A stretch of 64,000 bases of DNA from Salinispora pacifica CNR114 (GCF_000514775.1 NZ_AZWO01000001.1:1-64000), one strand, 5' to 3'; positions 43,338 through 53,959 are shown, counted from the stretch's first letter. Notes: a model not told the origin generated them from the sequence alone. A program made the numbers and translations.

Positions 43338-44663
43338 TTGCTGTCTGCCTTTCTCAGTGCGTTCCGTACGCCTGACCTGCGCAAGAAGCTGCTGTTCACG
43401 ATCGGCATCATTGCGATCTACCGCCTCGGTGCCGCGCTGCCCAGCCCCGGTGTGTCGTACACCAACGTGCAGAAGTGCATCGACGCGACCCAGGGCAGCA
43501 CCGGCGTACTGAACCTGCTCAACCTCTTCTCCGGTGGGGCGCTGCTGCAGCTCTCGGTCTTCGCGCTGGGCATCATGCCCTACATCACCGCGTCGATCAT
43601 CCTGCAGCTGTTGACCGTGGTGATCCCTCGGCTGGAGCAGCTCCGTAAGGAGGGCCAGGCCGGCCAGGCGAAGATCACGCAGTACACCCGCTACCTGACC
43701 CTTGGGCTCGGCGTTCTGCAGGCGTCGGCGTTCGTCGCGCTCGCCCGCTCGGGCCAGCTCTTCCAGAACCAGTGCGACCAGTTCCCGATCATCCCGGAAA
43801 ACACCGGAATCCCGGACTGGCTGACTCTGAGCATCCTGGTCATGACGATGACCGCGGGCACCGGTGTGGTGATGTGGCTCGGCGAGCTGATCACTGGCCG
43901 CGGTGTCGGCAACGGCATGTCCGTGCTGATCTTCACCTCGATCGCGGCGCGGCTCCCCGCCGAGGGCTGGACGATCAAGGAGAGTCAGGGCTGGGCCAAG
44001 TTCCTGCTCGTCATCGCCCTGGTGCTGGTCATCATCACCGCGGTTACCTTCATCGAGCAGTCGCAGCGCCGGATCCCGGTGCAGTACGCCAAGCGCATGA
44101 TCGGCCGGCGGATGTACGGCGGCACGTCCACCTACATCCCGTTGAAGGTGAACCAGGCTGGTGTCATCCCGGTCATCTTCGGTTCGTCGCTGCTCTACCT
44201 GCCGCAGTTGGCCCTGCAGTTCTTCGACCAGAACAACCCGGGCCGGACCCAGGTGTGGATCCAGAACAACCTGGTCGACCCGACCAGCCCGATCTACATC
44301 GTGGTCTACTTCCTGCTGATCATCTTCTTCACGTACTTCTACGTCTCGATCACCTTCAACCCGACCGAGGTCGCGGACAACATGAAGAAGTACGGCGGTT
44401 TCGTTCCGGGCATCCGTCCGGGCAAGCCGACCGCCGACTACCTGGACTTCATCCTCAGCCGGATCACCCTGCCGGGCGCGCTCTACCTGGCCGTCGTCTC
44501 GATCCTGCCGAACTTCTTCTTCATCTGGCTCGACCGTCAGCAGTACCTGAACTTCCCGTTCGGCGGTACCGCAGTGCTGATCATGGTTGGTGTCGGCCTT
44601 GAGACCACCAAGCAGATCGAGAGCCAACTGATGCAGCGGAACTACGAAGGGTTCCTGCGGTAG
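43338..44663 (+). CDS. secY: Preprotein translocase subunit SecY
   Basis: A 441-residue channel subunit with ten predicted membrane helices. LSAFLSAFRTPDLRKKLLFT begins the protein; the plug follows helix 1, and the cytosolic loops contain KEGQAGQAKITQYTRYL and NPTEVADNMKKYGGFVPGIRPG. TTG at 43338 is set by a strong caggagg site 8 bases upstream. adk starts immediately after the stop codon. Confidence 0.98.
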   Translation: MLSAFLSAFRTPDLRKKLLFTIGIIAIYRLGAALPSPGVSYTNVQKCIDATQGSTGVLNLLNLFSGGALLQLSVFALGIMPYITASIILQLLTVVIPRLEQLRKEGQAGQAKITQYTRYLTLGLGVLQASAFVALARSGQLFQNQCDQFPIIPENTGIPDWLTLSILVMTMTAGTGVVMWLGELITGRGVGNGMSVLIFTSIAARLPAEGWTIKESQGWAKFLLVIALVLVIITAVTFIEQSQRRIPVQYAKRMIGRRMYGGTSTYIPLKVNQAGVIPVIFGSSLLYLPQLALQFFDQNNPGRTQVWIQNNLVDPTSPIYIVVYFLLIIFFTYFYVSITFNPTEVADNMKKYGGFVPGIRPGKPTADYLDFILSRITLPGALYLAVVSILPNFFFIWLDRQQYLNFPFGGTAVLIMVGVGLETTKQIESQLMQRNYEGFLR

Positions 44664-45317
44664 ATGAGACTCGTTCTGGTTGGCCCGCCGGGCGCGGGCA
44701 AGGGCACGCAGGCAGAGTTCGTCGCCGCGCACCTCGCGGTGCCGAAGATCTCGACCGGGGACATCTTCCGGTCCAACGTCTCGCAGGGCACGCCCCTCGG
44801 GGTCCAGGCCAAGCGGTATATGGACGCCGGCGAGTTGGTGCCGGATGAGGTGACCATCAGCATGGTCCGGGACCGGCTCGCCGAACCGGACGCCGGTGCG
44901 GGGTTCCTTCTCGACGGCTTCCCGCGGACCACCCCACAGGCGGTCGCGCTGGACAAGCTCCTCGTTGACCTGGGCGCCGCGCTGGACCTGGTGCTGGAAT
45001 TGGTGGTTGACGACGACGAGGTCATTCGGCGGCTCTCCGGCCGGCGTACCTGCCGGGGCTGCGGCAAGGTCTGGCACGTCGAGTTCGACGCCCCCAGTCA
45101 GGAGGGGCGCTGCGACCGGTGTGGCGCCGAGCTGTTCCAGCGCGACGACGACAAGCCGGAGACCATCGCCACCCGGTTGCGGGAGTATACGGACAAGACC
45201 GCGCCATTGGTGGATTACTACGGTGCCCAGAGCAAGCTTGTGGGTATCGACGCCACCGGCCCGGTCGAGGATGTCACCGTTCGGGCAATCGATGCTCTGC
45301 GGTCCTACGGCGGCTGA
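44664..45317 (+). CDS. adk: Adenylate kinase
   Basis: A 217-residue enzyme that interconverts ATP + AMP and 2 ADP. P-loop is GPPGAGKGT (residues 7-15). The LID domain carries a tetracysteine zinc site, CRGC near 130 and CDRC near 150, as in Gram-positive zinc-type Adk. ATG at 44664 directly follows the secY stop, so it is co-transcribed in the standard secY-adk-map order. Confidence 0.98.
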   Translation: MRLVLVGPPGAGKGTQAEFVAAHLAVPKISTGDIFRSNVSQGTPLGVQAKRYMDAGELVPDEVTISMVRDRLAEPDAGAGFLLDGFPRTTPQAVALDKLLVDLGAALDLVLELVVDDDEVIRRLSGRRTCRGCGKVWHVEFDAPSQEGRCDRCGAELFQRDDDKPETIATRLREYTDKTAPLVDYYGAQSKLVGIDATGPVEDVTVRAIDALRSYGG

Positions 45318-45396
45318 GTCCCAGCACCGCGGATAGAGCCCCGGTAGCGGGGTACGTGGCGGCGTGCCCGCTTTTCGGTGAGAGAGGTTTACCCCG

Positions 45397-46242
45397 ATGC
45401 GTCGTCCCCAGCTGGATATCCAGCTGAAGACCCCGGACCAGATCGAGAAGATGCGCGCCGCCGGGCTGGTGGTGGCGGAGGCGTTGCGCCGGATGCGGGA
45501 GGCGGTGGCTCCCGGGGTCAGCACCGCGGAGTTGGACGCGATCGCCGAGTCGACGATCCGGGCGGCGGGGGCGACCCCGTCCTTCCAGGGCTACCACGGC
45601 TTCCCGGCCTCGATCTGCGCATCGGTGAACGAGCAGGTTGTGCACGGTATTCCGGCCCCCACCCAGGTGCTCCGGGACGGAGACATCATCTCCCTCGACT
45701 GCGGTGCGGTGCTGGACGGTTGGCACGGGGACGCGGCCATCACCGTCGCGGTGGGCGACGTGGAGCCGGCGTTACTGAGGATGGCCGCGGTCGCCGAGGA
45801 CGCGATGTGGGCCGGCATCGCCGCGGCCGCCCGCGGCGCTGCCAGTGGCAAGGGACGGCTCACCGACATCTCCCACGCCGTCGAAACGGCGGTCCGCAAG
45901 GGCGGGCGGTACGGCATCGTCGACGGGTATGGCGGTCATGGAATCGGCACCGAGATGCACCAGGATCCGCACGTGCTCAACCACGGCCGCCCGGGTAGGG
46001 GCCCCCGGTTGGTGCCGGGGATGGCGCTGGCCATCGAGCCGATGATCACGCTGGGCTCGCCCCGGACGGCAGAGCTGGCCGATGGCTGGACGGTGGTGAC
46101 GCGGGACGGCTCCCGGGCGGTGCACGTGGAGCACAGCATGGCACTGTTGCCGGACGGGGTGTGGGTGCTCACCGCGGTTGACGGAGGGCGGGAGCGCCTC
46201 GGTGACCTGGTGACCGCGCGGCAACCAGCGGTTGCCGGCTGA
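45397..46242 (+). CDS. map: Methionine aminopeptidase, type I
   Basis: A 281-residue metalloprotease that removes N-terminal Met from nascent proteins. Metal ligands are visible: Asp in SLDCGAVLDG and GDAAITV, His in YGGHGIGTEMHQ, Glu in AIEPMI and Glu in VEHSMALL. ATG at 45397 follows gagagagg. It starts 79 bases after adk. Slightly longer than the 250-residue average. Confidence 0.96.
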   Translation: MRRPQLDIQLKTPDQIEKMRAAGLVVAEALRRMREAVAPGVSTAELDAIAESTIRAAGATPSFQGYHGFPASICASVNEQVVHGIPAPTQVLRDGDIISLDCGAVLDGWHGDAAITVAVGDVEPALLRMAAVAEDAMWAGIAAAARGAASGKGRLTDISHAVETAVRKGGRYGIVDGYGGHGIGTEMHQDPHVLNHGRPGRGPRLVPGMALAIEPMITLGSPRTAELADGWTVVTRDGSRAVHVEHSMALLPDGVWVLTAVDGGRERLGDLVTARQPAVAG

Positions 46243-46769
46243 AGCCCGAGACCACCCAGCTCAGGCCCGCGAGCAGCCAGCTGACCGCGAGCAGCCCGGG
46301 ACAGCCCGTGGGCAGCGTGGCGCCAGCCCGGGAGCGGCCGGCTCGGCCGAGGAGTTGCCCGGCCTCGGGTTGCCGACGCGCTCGGCGTCGCGGCGGGCGG
46401 CGGCATCTTCATCGGGGCCCTGGCGGGCATTGACCACGCCGCCGCCGCGGTCCAGACTCGTGACGGCCTGGGCCTCCGGTGGGGGTGACGGGTTGGTGCG
46501 GCTCGCCTTCCAGCACTCCGACGGGGGCGATGACTGTTCGATCGTCCGGTTCGATGAGGTCAACTGCCCGGTCGGGTGGTCGGTTTGGCGACGGCGTACG
46601 GGCCGGCGTACACTTTCTGATCGGCGCACAGCGTCCACTCCGGCATGCCCGCCCGCGCTTCGGCGGGTGCTGGAGCCGCGGCTGGCGCGGGTCACCTGAT
46701 TTCGATCAGTCATCCCGTGAAAGACGTTGTGGGCCGTCCGGAGCAACCGACGTCAGGACAGCGGAGGAC
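46243..46769 (+). other. Gap between map and infA, 527 bases
   Basis: It holds the infA promoter (46585-46614). Bases 46366-46488 read as an in-phase string (RVADALGVAAGGGIFIGALA and onward) ending at a stop, which looks protein-like. It has no start codon or ribosome-binding site and may be the remnant of a lost gene. A hydrophobic minus-strand frame (46250-46330) likewise lacks a start. Neither was called. Confidence 0.5.
46585..46614 (+). promoter_or_regulatory. infA promoter
   Basis: TTGGCG (46585-46590) and TACACT (46609-46614) with an 18-base spacer; leader of about 150 bases. Confidence 0.6.
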
Positions 46770-46991
46770 ATGCCGAAAAAAGACGGAGCCATCGAGATCG
46801 AGGGCCGGGTTATCGAGCCCCTGCCGAACGCCATGTTCCGGGTGGAGCTCGCCAACGGGCACAAGGTGCTGGCTCACATCAGCGGCAAGATGCGGCAGCA
46901 CTACATCCGCATCCTGCCGGAGGACCGGGTCGTCGTCGAACTTTCGCCGTACGACCTGACCCGAGGGCGCATCGTCTACCGCTACAAGTAA
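46770..46991 (+). CDS. infA: Translation initiation factor IF-1
   Basis: A 73-residue OB-fold factor that binds the 30S A site. [20 protein letters not shown] and [20 protein letters not shown] are diagnostic. ATG at 46770 follows gcggagga. It leads an infA-rpmJ-rpsM-rpsK-rpsD-rpoA-rplQ set. Confidence 0.98.
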   Translation: MPKKDGAIEIEGRVIEPLPNAMFRVELANGHKVLAHISGKMRQHYIRILPEDRVVVELSPYDLTRGRIVYRYK

Positions 46992-47082
46992 GCCTGACGG
47001 CGGCCGGGTGATCCCGTGTCCGTCATCGTCGCCCGGAGTCGCGCCTGTCGCGTCGCCGGGCCAGATCGGAAGTAAGGCAACC

Positions 47083-47196
47083 GTGAAGGTCAAGCCGAGC
47101 GTCAAGCGGATCTGCAACAAGTGCCGGGTGATCCGCCGGCACGGCCGGGTCATGGTCATTTGCACCGACCCGCGCCACAAGCAGCGCCAGGGCTGA
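47083..47196 (+). CDS. rpmJ: 50S ribosomal protein L36, zinc type
   Basis: A 37-residue protein, [19 protein letters not shown]. The CxxC...C...H zinc set (Cys11, Cys14, Cys27, His33 approximately) is intact. GTG at 47083 follows ggaagtaagg. It is the zinc-containing form. Confidence 0.97.
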   Translation: MKVKPSVKRICNKCRVIRRHGRVMVICTDPRHKQRQG

Positions 47197-47461
47197 CTGT
47201 CCGGCCGGTCGTGACAACGCGACCGGTCGACACCGGCCCCGGCCGCAGATTCCGTCACAACACAGCACATGCTCGTTCCAGCCGCAGGGAGTGCGCAGCG
47301 CGTACCTCGTCGTGGTTAACCCCCGGTCGGAGGCCGGGGCCCGCTCGGGCAGCGACCGAACCGGTCGCCGGCGTCGGTATCGGCGTCGGAGACGGGGAGG
47401 TCGGTAGCGGGATGGGACGGGACCACACCTCCGCCAGAAACCACGAGGAGTACGCCCGCAC

Positions 47462-47842
47462 ATGGCACGGCTAGTCGGCGTGGATCTCCCCCGCGAGAAG
47501 CGGTTGGAGATTGCGCTCACCTACATCTTCGGCGTGGGTCGCACCCGCGCCCTGGAGACGCTCGCCGCCACCGGCATCTCGCCGGACAAGCGCGCCCGGG
47601 ACCTCACGGACGAGGAGCTCGTGCAGCTCCGCGACCACATCGAGGCCAACTACAAGGTCGAGGGCGACCTGCGCCGCGAGGTCGCCGCGGACATCCGTCG
47701 CAAGGTCGAGATCGGCTGCTACGCCGGTATCCGGCACCGCCGGGGTCTACCGGTTCGTGGTCAGCGGACGCGGACCAACGCCCGCAGCCGCAAGGGCCCG
47801 AAGCGGACCGTCGCCGGCAAGAAGAAGCCCGGCAGGAAGTAA
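47462..47842 (+). CDS. rpsM: 30S ribosomal protein S13
   Basis: A 126-residue head protein contacting the P-site t[23 protein letters not shown] and the [23 protein letters not shown] C-terminus are typical. The 265-base gap before it contains a weak hairpin near 47323-47341 but no gene. Confidence 0.98.
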   Translation: MARLVGVDLPREKRLEIALTYIFGVGRTRALETLAATGISPDKRARDLTDEELVQLRDHIEANYKVEGDLRREVAADIRRKVEIGCYAGIRHRRGLPVRGQRTRTNARSRKGPKRTVAGKKKPGRK

Positions 47843-47860
47843 TAGGAGCGCAGAAGACTT

Positions 47861-48268
47861 ATGCCACCGAAGGCTCGTGCCGGAGCCGCCGTCAAGAAGG
47901 TCCGGCGCAAGGAACGCAAGAACGTCGCCCACGGCCAGGCGCACATCAAGAGCACCTTCAACAACACCATCGTGTCCGTCACGGACCCGACCGGTGCGGT
48001 CATCTCCTGGGCCTCCGCCGGCCAGGTTGGCTTCAAGGGCTCCCGCAAGTCGACTCCGTTCGCCGCGCAGCTGGCCGCCGAGGCCGCCGCGCGTCGCGCG
48101 ATGGAGCACGGCATGCGCAAGGTCGACGTGTTCGTCAAGGGCCCCGGCTCCGGCCGGGAGACCGCCATCCGTTCGCTGCAGGCCGTCGGCCTGGAGGTCG
48201 GTCAGATCTCCGACGTGACCCCGCAGCCGCACAACGGGTGCCGTCCGCCGAAGCGTCGCCGGGTCTGA
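47861..48268 (+). CDS. rpsK: 30S ribosomal protein S11
   Basis: A 135-residue platform protein. [19 protein letters not shown] and [24 protein letters not shown] ending (here [12 protein letters not shown]). ATG at 47861 follows aggagcgcag. Confidence 0.98.
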   Translation: MPPKARAGAAVKKVRRKERKNVAHGQAHIKSTFNNTIVSVTDPTGAVISWASAGQVGFKGSRKSTPFAAQLAAEAAARRAMEHGMRKVDVFVKGPGSGRETAIRSLQAVGLEVGQISDVTPQPHNGCRPPKRRRV

Positions 48269-48281
48269 GAGGTAGGAAGAG

Positions 48282-48908
48282 ATGGCTCGTTACACCGGTG
48301 CTGACTGCCGCCGTTGCCGGCGGGAGAAGATGAAGCTGTTCCTCAAGGGCAGCAAGTGCGATGGCCCGAAGTGCCCGTTCGAGTCCCGGCCGTTCCCGCC
48401 CGGGCAGCACGGCCGTGGCCGCACGAAGGAGACGGAGTACCTGCTCCAGCACCGCGAGAAGCAGAAGGCCCGCCGGGTTTACGGCGTGCTGGAGAAGCAG
48501 TTCCGCGGCTACTACGACGAGGCCGTGGCGAAGCAGGCCAAGACCGGTGAGGTCCTCCTGCAGATCCTCGAGTCGCGGCTGGACAACGTGGTCTACCGGG
48601 CCGGCTACGCCAAGTCCCGGGACATGGCCCGGCAGCTGGTCAAGCACGGTCACTTCACGGTGAACGGCAAGAAGGTCGACATTCCGTCGTACCGCGTCAA
48701 GGAGCACGACATCATCGAGGTCCGGGGCAAGAGCAAGGAGCTCACCCCGTTCCTGGTGGCGCAGGCCGAGGCCGGCTCCAAGAGCGTGCCGGCGTGGCTG
48801 GAGGCCATTCCGAGCCAGATGAAGGTGCTCGTGCACTCGCTCCCGAGCCGCCAGGTGATCGACACCCAGGTCCAGGAGCAGCTGATCGTCGAGCTCTACT
48901 CCAAGTAG
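48282..48908 (+). CDS. rpsD: 30S ribosomal protein S4, zinc-type
   Basis: A 208-residue 16S 5'-domain binder. [19 protein letters not shown] begins it; with CDGPKC it supplies four cysteines of a zinc knuckle, so this is the zinc-containing form. The S4 RNA-binding domain spans about residues 97-160 ([20 protein letters not shown]). Confidence 0.98.
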   Translation: MARYTGADCRRCRREKMKLFLKGSKCDGPKCPFESRPFPPGQHGRGRTKETEYLLQHREKQKARRVYGVLEKQFRGYYDEAVAKQAKTGEVLLQILESRLDNVVYRAGYAKSRDMARQLVKHGHFTVNGKKVDIPSYRVKEHDIIEVRGKSKELTPFLVAQAEAGSKSVPAWLEAIPSQMKVLVHSLPSRQVIDTQVQEQLIVELYSK

Positions 48909-48916
48909 GTGCTCGG

Positions 48917-48951
48917 GTGGTGGTCCGCCCCCTCCCGGGGCGGGCCACCAC
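48917..48951 (+). terminator. Hairpin between rpsD and rpoA
   Basis: A 15-bp stem with one G-U pair (48917-48931 with 48937-48951), loop ctccc, 8 bases past rpsD. It may be a partial terminator tuning rpoA relative to ribosomal proteins. Confidence 0.6.
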
Positions 48952-49006
48952 AACGGTGTGTGTCGTGGGCGTCATATGGCGGGCGCCCCGGAAGAAAAGA
49001 GAAGAG

Positions 49007-50029
49007 ATGCTCATCTCCCAGCGGCCCTCGCTCTCCGAGGAGTCGATCAACGAGACCCGGTCCCGGTTCACCATCGAGCCGCTGGAGCCCGGCTTCGGCT
49101 ACACCCTGGGTAACTCGCTGCGCCGGACGCTGCTGTCGTCCATCCCCGGTGCGGCGGTGACCTCGATCAAGATCGATGGTGTGCTGCACGAGTTCACCAC
49201 GATCCCCGGGGTCAAGGAGGATGTGGTCGAGCTCGTCATGAACATCAAGGAGCTCTGCGTCAGCTCCGAGCATGACGAGCCGGTCAGCATGTACCTGCGT
49301 AAGCAGGGCCCGGGCGACGTGACCGCCGGTGACATCCAGCCCCCGGCTGGCGTCTCGGTGCACAACCCGGATCTGAAGCTCGCCACCCTCAACGGCAAGG
49401 GCCGGCTCGACATGGAGCTGACCGTCGAGCGGGGCCGTGGCTACGTCACCGCGGCACAGAACAAGCAGGCGGGTGCCGAGATCGGTCGGATCCCGGTCGA
49501 CTCGATCTACTCGCCGGTGCTCCGGGTCACCTACCGGGTCGAGGCGACCCGGGTCGAGCAGCGGACCGACTTCGATCGGCTGATCATCGACGTCGAGTCG
49601 AAGCCGTCGATGGGGCCCCGCACTGCCCTGGCCTCGGCCGGTTCCACGCTGGTCGAGCTCTTTGGCCTGGCCCGGGAGCTGGACGAGACCGCGGAGGGCA
49701 TCGACATCGGGCCGTCCCCGCAGGACGCCCAGCTGGCAGCGGATCTGGCGCTGCCGATCGAGGAGCTGGACCTCACCGTCCGCTCCTACAACTGCCTCAA
49801 GCGCGAGGGCATCAACACCGTTGGTGAGCTCATTGGGCGTACCGAGGCTGACCTCCTCGACATCCGGAACTTCGGCCAGAAGTCGATCGACGAGGTCAAG
49901 ATGAAGCTCGCCGGGATGGGCTTGGGGCTGAAGGACTCGGCCCCGAACTTCGACCCGGCGAACGTCGTGGACGCCTTCGGTGAGGCCGACTACGACACCG
50001 AGGACTACCGCGAGACTGAGCAGCTGTAA
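49007..50029 (+). CDS. rpoA: DNA-directed RNA polymerase subunit alpha
   Basis: A 340-residue subunit. [20 protein letters not shown] starts the N-terminal dimerisation domain; [20 protein letters not shown] is the classic signature. The C-terminal domain that binds UP elements and activators contains [23 protein letters not shown] at 49007 follows agaaaagagaag. Confidence 0.98.
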   Translation: MLISQRPSLSEESINETRSRFTIEPLEPGFGYTLGNSLRRTLLSSIPGAAVTSIKIDGVLHEFTTIPGVKEDVVELVMNIKELCVSSEHDEPVSMYLRKQGPGDVTAGDIQPPAGVSVHNPDLKLATLNGKGRLDMELTVERGRGYVTAAQNKQAGAEIGRIPVDSIYSPVLRVTYRVEATRVEQRTDFDRLIIDVESKPSMGPRTALASAGSTLVELFGLARELDETAEGIDIGPSPQDAQLAADLALPIEELDLTVRSYNCLKREGINTVGELIGRTEADLLDIRNFGQKSIDEVKMKLAGMGLGLKDSAPNFDPANVVDAFGEADYDTEDYRETEQL

Positions 50030-50061
50030 GCGCGGCTGAGGATTGACGAGGAGCACCGAGA

Positions 50062-50634
50062 ATGCCCACGCCCACCAAGGGTGCCCGCCTCGGCGGTAGC
50101 CCGGCGCACGAGCGGTTGATGCTGGCCAACCTGGCCATGTCGCTGTTCCAGCACGGCAAGATTCAGACCACCGAGACCAAGGCCCGGCGGCTGCGCCCGC
50201 TCGCGGAGCAGCTGATCACCAAGGCGAAGCGCGGTGACCTGGCCGCCCGGCGTCGGGTGCTCGGGGTTGTCAAGGACAAGGACGTGGTCTACACCCTGTT
50301 CGACCAGATCGCGCCCCGGTACGCCAACCGCAACGGTGGCTACACCCGGATCGTGAAGACCGGTCCGCGTAAGGGTGACGCCGCCCCGATGGCGATCATC
50401 GAGCTGGTCGAGGAGCTGGCGGTCGCGCAGCCGAAGGCGAACAAGAAGACCGCCGGCCGCAAGGCCGCGCAGCAGGACAAGGTCGAGGCCCTCGCCCCAG
50501 CCGCGGAGGCCCCGGCGCCGAGCAGCGGCGACCAGGATGCCGAGGCGCCCGTCTCGGTCTCGGGTGACACCGCTGCGGCCCGCGCGGACAGCGACCTCGC
50601 TGTCGAGGAGAACAACGAGCAGAACAAGGCCTGA
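50062..50634 (+). CDS. rplQ: 50S ribosomal protein L17 with long C-terminal tail
   Basis: A 190-residue protein; the conserved L17 core ends near residue 120 ([20 protein letters not shown] to MAIIELVE). The last 70 residues are a low-complexity Ala/Glu/Asp tail specific to this lineage. ATG at 50062 follows gaggagcacc. It is closed by a 17-bp hairpin before truA. Confidence 0.97.
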   Translation: MPTPTKGARLGGSPAHERLMLANLAMSLFQHGKIQTTETKARRLRPLAEQLITKAKRGDLAARRRVLGVVKDKDVVYTLFDQIAPRYANRNGGYTRIVKTGPRKGDAAPMAIIELVEELAVAQPKANKKTAGRKAAQQDKVEALAPAAEAPAPSSGDQDAEAPVSVSGDTAAARADSDLAVEENNEQNKA

Positions 50635-50647
50635 TCGGCCAGGCTCC

Positions 50648-50685
50648 CGTCGGGCCCGACACCCACCCGGGTGTCGGGCCCGACG
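50648..50685 (+). terminator. Terminator after rplQ
   Basis: A perfect 17-bp stem (50648-50664 with 50669-50685), loop accc, 13 bases past the stop and only 18 bases before the truA start. Confidence 0.75.
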
Positions 50686-50702
50686 CGCGGAAGGGGACAC
50701 GA

Positions 50703-51533
50703 GTGCAGGAGCGCACCCGGGTACGGCTGGATGTCTCGTATGACGGCACCGACTTCTCCGGCTGGGCGGTCCAGCCGCAGCGACGTACGGTCGCTGGTGC
50801 CCTCGTGGCGGCGCTTGACCTGGTGCTCGGTGCCGGCGCGGCGACCGGGCTGACCGTCGCCGGTCGGACCGACGCCGGCGTCCACGCCACCGGGCAGGTC
50901 TGCCACGTCGACCTGCGGACCGAGCTGTGGCACCAGCACGAGCACACCCTGCTGCGGCGGCTGGCCCGGCTGCTCCCCACCGACGTCCGGGTTCGGGCGA
51001 TGACGGGAGCGCCGGCCGACTTCGACGCCCGTTTTTCGGCGACCTTCCGGCGGTACGAGTACCGCGTCACAGACGCGCCCTGGGGGGCGGAGCCGTTGCG
51101 GCGCCACGACACCCTGCCCTGGCCGAGCCGGCTCGACCTGGCGGCGCTGAACACCGCCGCCGACGGGCTGGTGGGGGAGCACGACTTCGCCGCGTACTGC
51201 CGGCGTAAGGAGAACGCGACGACGTTGCGGGAGGTGACCCGGCTGGACTGGCGGCGTGCCCCGGACGGGATTCTCGTGGCGACCGTGCAGGCCGACGCCT
51301 TCTGCCAGGCGATGGTGCGCAGTCTGGTCGGTGCGATGCTGGCCGTCGGGGATGGCCGCCGCCCCGCTGACTGGCCGGCCGGGCTGCTCGCCCGTCGGGA
51401 GCGCGCCAGTGAGGTGAACGTCGCCCCGGCACACGGCTTGACCCTGGTCGAGGTGGGTTACCCGGATGACCCGGCCGAGTACGGCCGGCGGGCCACCCGG
51501 ACCCGCCGGTTGCGGGTGCCGCCCCCGGCCTGA
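50703..51533 (+). CDS. truA: tRNA pseudouridine synthase A (positions 38-40)
   Basis: A 276-residue enzyme. The catalytic motif [13 protein letters not shown] (about residues 58-70) contains the essential Asp. [11 protein letters not shown] and the C-terminal [20 protein letters not shown] are conserved. GTG at 50703 follows ggaaggggacac. It is placed after rplQ as in many bacteria, but the terminator between them suggests reduced read-through. Confidence 0.96.
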   Translation: MQERTRVRLDVSYDGTDFSGWAVQPQRRTVAGALVAALDLVLGAGAATGLTVAGRTDAGVHATGQVCHVDLRTELWHQHEHTLLRRLARLLPTDVRVRAMTGAPADFDARFSATFRRYEYRVTDAPWGAEPLRRHDTLPWPSRLDLAALNTAADGLVGEHDFAAYCRRKENATTLREVTRLDWRRAPDGILVATVQADAFCQAMVRSLVGAMLAVGDGRRPADWPAGLLARRERASEVNVAPAHGLTLVEVGYPDDPAEYGRRATRTRRLRVPPPA

Positions 51534-51571
51534 GGCGGGGCGCCGGCGGGGCCGGTGCGAGAATCAACGGT

Positions 51572-52177
51572 GTGACCGGCGACCACTACTTCACCACTGA
51601 ACCGGCGACTGCCGCCCAACCCCGGGAGGTGGTCTTCGCCGCGGCCGGCCGCGACTACACGCTGGCCTCCGCCGGCGGTGTCTTCTCCGCCGGGCGGCTT
51701 GATCCGGGGACGGCGGTGCTGCTGCGGAAGGCCGAGCTACCGGCGCCGGAGAGCACCGGTCACCTGCTCGACCTCGGCTGCGGCTTCGGACCGATCACCT
51801 GTGTGCTCGCCACCTCGGTGCCGTCGGCCACCGTCTGGGCCGTCGACGTCAACGAGCGGGCTCGTGAGCTGACCACGGCCAACGCCGCGCGGGTCGGGGC
51901 GGCGGCCCGGGTCCGGGTCGCCCCGCCGGACGCGGTGCCAGCGGCGGTGACGTTCGATCAGATCTGGTCGAATCCGCCGATCCGGATCGGCAAGAACGAG
52001 CTGCACCAGCTCCTGCTGCGCTGGCTGCCCCGGCTGGCGCCGGACGGGGTGGCCTGGCTGGTTGTCGCCCGGCACCTTGGTGGTGACTCGCTACACCGCT
52101 GGCTGTCCGAGCGGGGCTGGCAGGTGGCGCGGCCGGCGAGCCAGAAGGGCTACCGGGTGCTGCGGGTGACCAGGTAG
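51572..52177 (+). CDS. Class I SAM methyltransferase, RsmC-like
   Basis: A 201-residue methyltransferase. LLDLGCGFGPI (about 65-75) is SAM motif I and WSNPPIRIGK the N-x-P-P active-site motif of RNA/DNA N-methylases. The overall layout (VFSAGRLDPGTAVLL before motif I, HLGGDSLHRWL near the end) fits the RsmC/RlmG group, here as a single catalytic domain. The target is probably guanine N2 in rRNA, by inference. GTG at 51572; GAGAAT ends 7 bases before it, suggesting a leaderless mRNA. Confidence 0.85.
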   Translation: MTGDHYFTTEPATAAQPREVVFAAAGRDYTLASAGGVFSAGRLDPGTAVLLRKAELPAPESTGHLLDLGCGFGPITCVLATSVPSATVWAVDVNERARELTTANAARVGAAARVRVAPPDAVPAAVTFDQIWSNPPIRIGKNELHQLLLRWLPRLAPDGVAWLVVARHLGGDSLHRWLSERGWQVARPASQKGYRVLRVTR

Positions 52178-52219
52178 GACGGGTTGGTCCCCTAGCGCGC
52201 GTTGGTCCGGTAAAACGGG

Positions 52220-52248
52220 TTGGCCCGGCCGGGCTGGCCCGGCAGGAT
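52220..52248 (+). promoter_or_regulatory. Promoter of leaderless ABC-F gene
   Basis: TTGGCC (52220-52225) and CAGGAT (52243-52248) with a 17-base spacer. The -10 ends 6 bases before the GTG start, so the mRNA would begin at the start codon. Confidence 0.45.
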
Positions 52249-52254
52249 GCCAAC

Positions 52255-53934
52255 GTGGGTTACGTGGATGTGGCAGCCGTTGGGCACTGGCTGCCCGACG
52301 GGCGACAGCTCTTCGGCGATGTGTCGTTCCGGGTCGGTGATGGTGCCAAGATCGCCCTGGTCGGGCCGAACGGCGCAGGCAAGACGACGCTGCTGCGCAT
52401 GGTCGCCGGCGACCTGCCGGTGCAGCGCGGCGTGGTCACCCGGGCCGGTGGGCTGGGGGTGATGCGTCAGTTCATCGGGATGATCGGCGACGAGTCAACC
52501 CTCGCCGACCTGGCCCTCTCCCTCGCCCCGCCCCGGCTGCGCGAGGCGGGTAGGCGGGTCGCCGGGACGGAGTCGGCGATGCGGGCGGCTGAGGTGCGCG
52601 GCAAGTACAGCACCGCCGCCGGAAAGGCCCAGCTCGCGTACGCGGACGCGCTCGCCGCCTGGGGGGAGGCGGGCGGGTACGACGCGGAGGTGCTCTTCGA
52701 CACGGTGACCACGATCGTGCTCGACCTGCCGTGGGACACGGCGCGGCACCGTCCGGTCCGGACGCTCTCCGGCGGCCAGCAGAAGCGCTTCGCCCTGGAG
52801 CTGCTCCTGCGTGGTCCGGAAGAGGTGCTCCTGCTCGACGAGCCGGACAACTTCCTCGACGTGCCCGGGAAGCGCTGGTTGGAGGCGCGGCTGCGGGAGT
52901 CCGGCAAGTCGGTGCTGTACGTCTCGCACGACCGTGAGTTGCTGGCCCGCACCGCGGACCGGGTGGTGGCGGTCGAGGGCGGTGGCGCGTGGGTGCACCC
53001 GGGTGGCTTCGCCAGCTGGCACGAGGCCCGCGTCGCCCGGCACGACCGTCTCGACGAGCAGCGTCGGCGGTGGGACGAGGAACACCAGAAGCTGCGGGAA
53101 CTGATGCTGATGTACAAGCAGAAGGCCGCGTACAACTCGGGTATGGCCTCCCGCTACCAGGCCGCCCAGACCCGGTTGCGGAAGTTCGAGGAGGCCGGGC
53201 CGCCGCCCGTACCCCCGAAGGAGCAGGACATCCGGATGCGGCTGGCCGGCGGCCGCACCGGTAAGCGTGCCCTGATCTGCGAGCAGTTGGCGCTCGATGA
53301 CCTGACCTACCCCTTTGACCTGGAGCTCTGGTACGGCGACCGGGTCGCCGTGCTCGGTGCCAACGGGACCGGGAAGTCGCACTTCCTCCGCCTGATCGCC
53401 CGGGGCGGAACCGACCCCGATCCGGCGAATCAGCCGGTTGACGGCGGTACGCGGCTCACACCCGTCGGGCATGACGGGGTGGCCCGACTCGGTGCCCGGG
53501 TCCGGCCCGGCCACTTCTCCCAGACCCACGACCGGCCGGAGCTGATGGAGCGGACGCTGGTCGACATCCTCTGGCGGGGCGACGAACACCGCGCCGGCAT
53601 GGATCGGCACGCGGCGATGGCCGCGCTGTCCCGGTACGAGCTGGCCGGGCAGGGGGACCAGCGGTTCGGTACGCTCTCCGGCGGCCAGCAGGCTCGGTTC
53701 CTGGTGCTGCTGCTGGAGTTGTCCGGGGCGACTTTGCTGCTGCTTGACGAGCCGACCGACAACCTGGACCTGGCCTCGGCGGAGGCGCTCGAATCGGGGC
53801 TGGCCGCGTTCGCCGGGACGGTGGTGGCGGTGACGCATGATCGATGGTTCACCCGTTCGTTTGATCGATTCTTGCTGTTCCAAGGGGACGGCGAGGTGGT
53901 GGAGGCCGCCGAGCCGGTCTGGGAGGTGGCCTGA
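52255..53934 (+). CDS. ABC-F family ATPase
   Basis: A 559-residue protein with two ABC domains and no membrane segment, the hallmark of ABC-F translation factors and antibiotic-resistance proteins acting on the ribosome. ABC1 has GPNGAGKTTLL (about 38), LSGGQQKRFAL (about 172) and LLLLDEPDNFLDV. ABC2 has GANGTGKSHFL (about 365), LSGGQQARFLV and LLLLDEPTDNLDL. The linker between them (about 250-320) is charged and helical, as expected for the P-site tRNA-interacting region. Housekeeping or resistance roles cannot be separated from sequence. Confidence 0.93.
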   Translation: MGYVDVAAVGHWLPDGRQLFGDVSFRVGDGAKIALVGPNGAGKTTLLRMVAGDLPVQRGVVTRAGGLGVMRQFIGMIGDESTLADLALSLAPPRLREAGRRVAGTESAMRAAEVRGKYSTAAGKAQLAYADALAAWGEAGGYDAEVLFDTVTTIVLDLPWDTARHRPVRTLSGGQQKRFALELLLRGPEEVLLLDEPDNFLDVPGKRWLEARLRESGKSVLYVSHDRELLARTADRVVAVEGGGAWVHPGGFASWHEARVARHDRLDEQRRRWDEEHQKLRELMLMYKQKAAYNSGMASRYQAAQTRLRKFEEAGPPPVPPKEQDIRMRLAGGRTGKRALICEQLALDDLTYPFDLELWYGDRVAVLGANGTGKSHFLRLIARGGTDPDPANQPVDGGTRLTPVGHDGVARLGARVRPGHFSQTHDRPELMERTLVDILWRGDEHRAGMDRHAAMAALSRYELAGQGDQRFGTLSGGQQARFLVLLLELSGATLLLLDEPTDNLDLASAEALESGLAAFAGTVVAVTHDRWFTRSFDRFLLFQGDGEVVEAAEPVWEVA

Positions 53935-53959
53935 GCGCGGGCGGCATAGGGTGGATTTC

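Noticed and set aside
46250..46330. Hydrophobic minus-strand frame after map that resembles a membrane helix
   Set aside because: No ATG, GTG or TTG lies between the upstream stop and the helix, so it cannot be translated as read.
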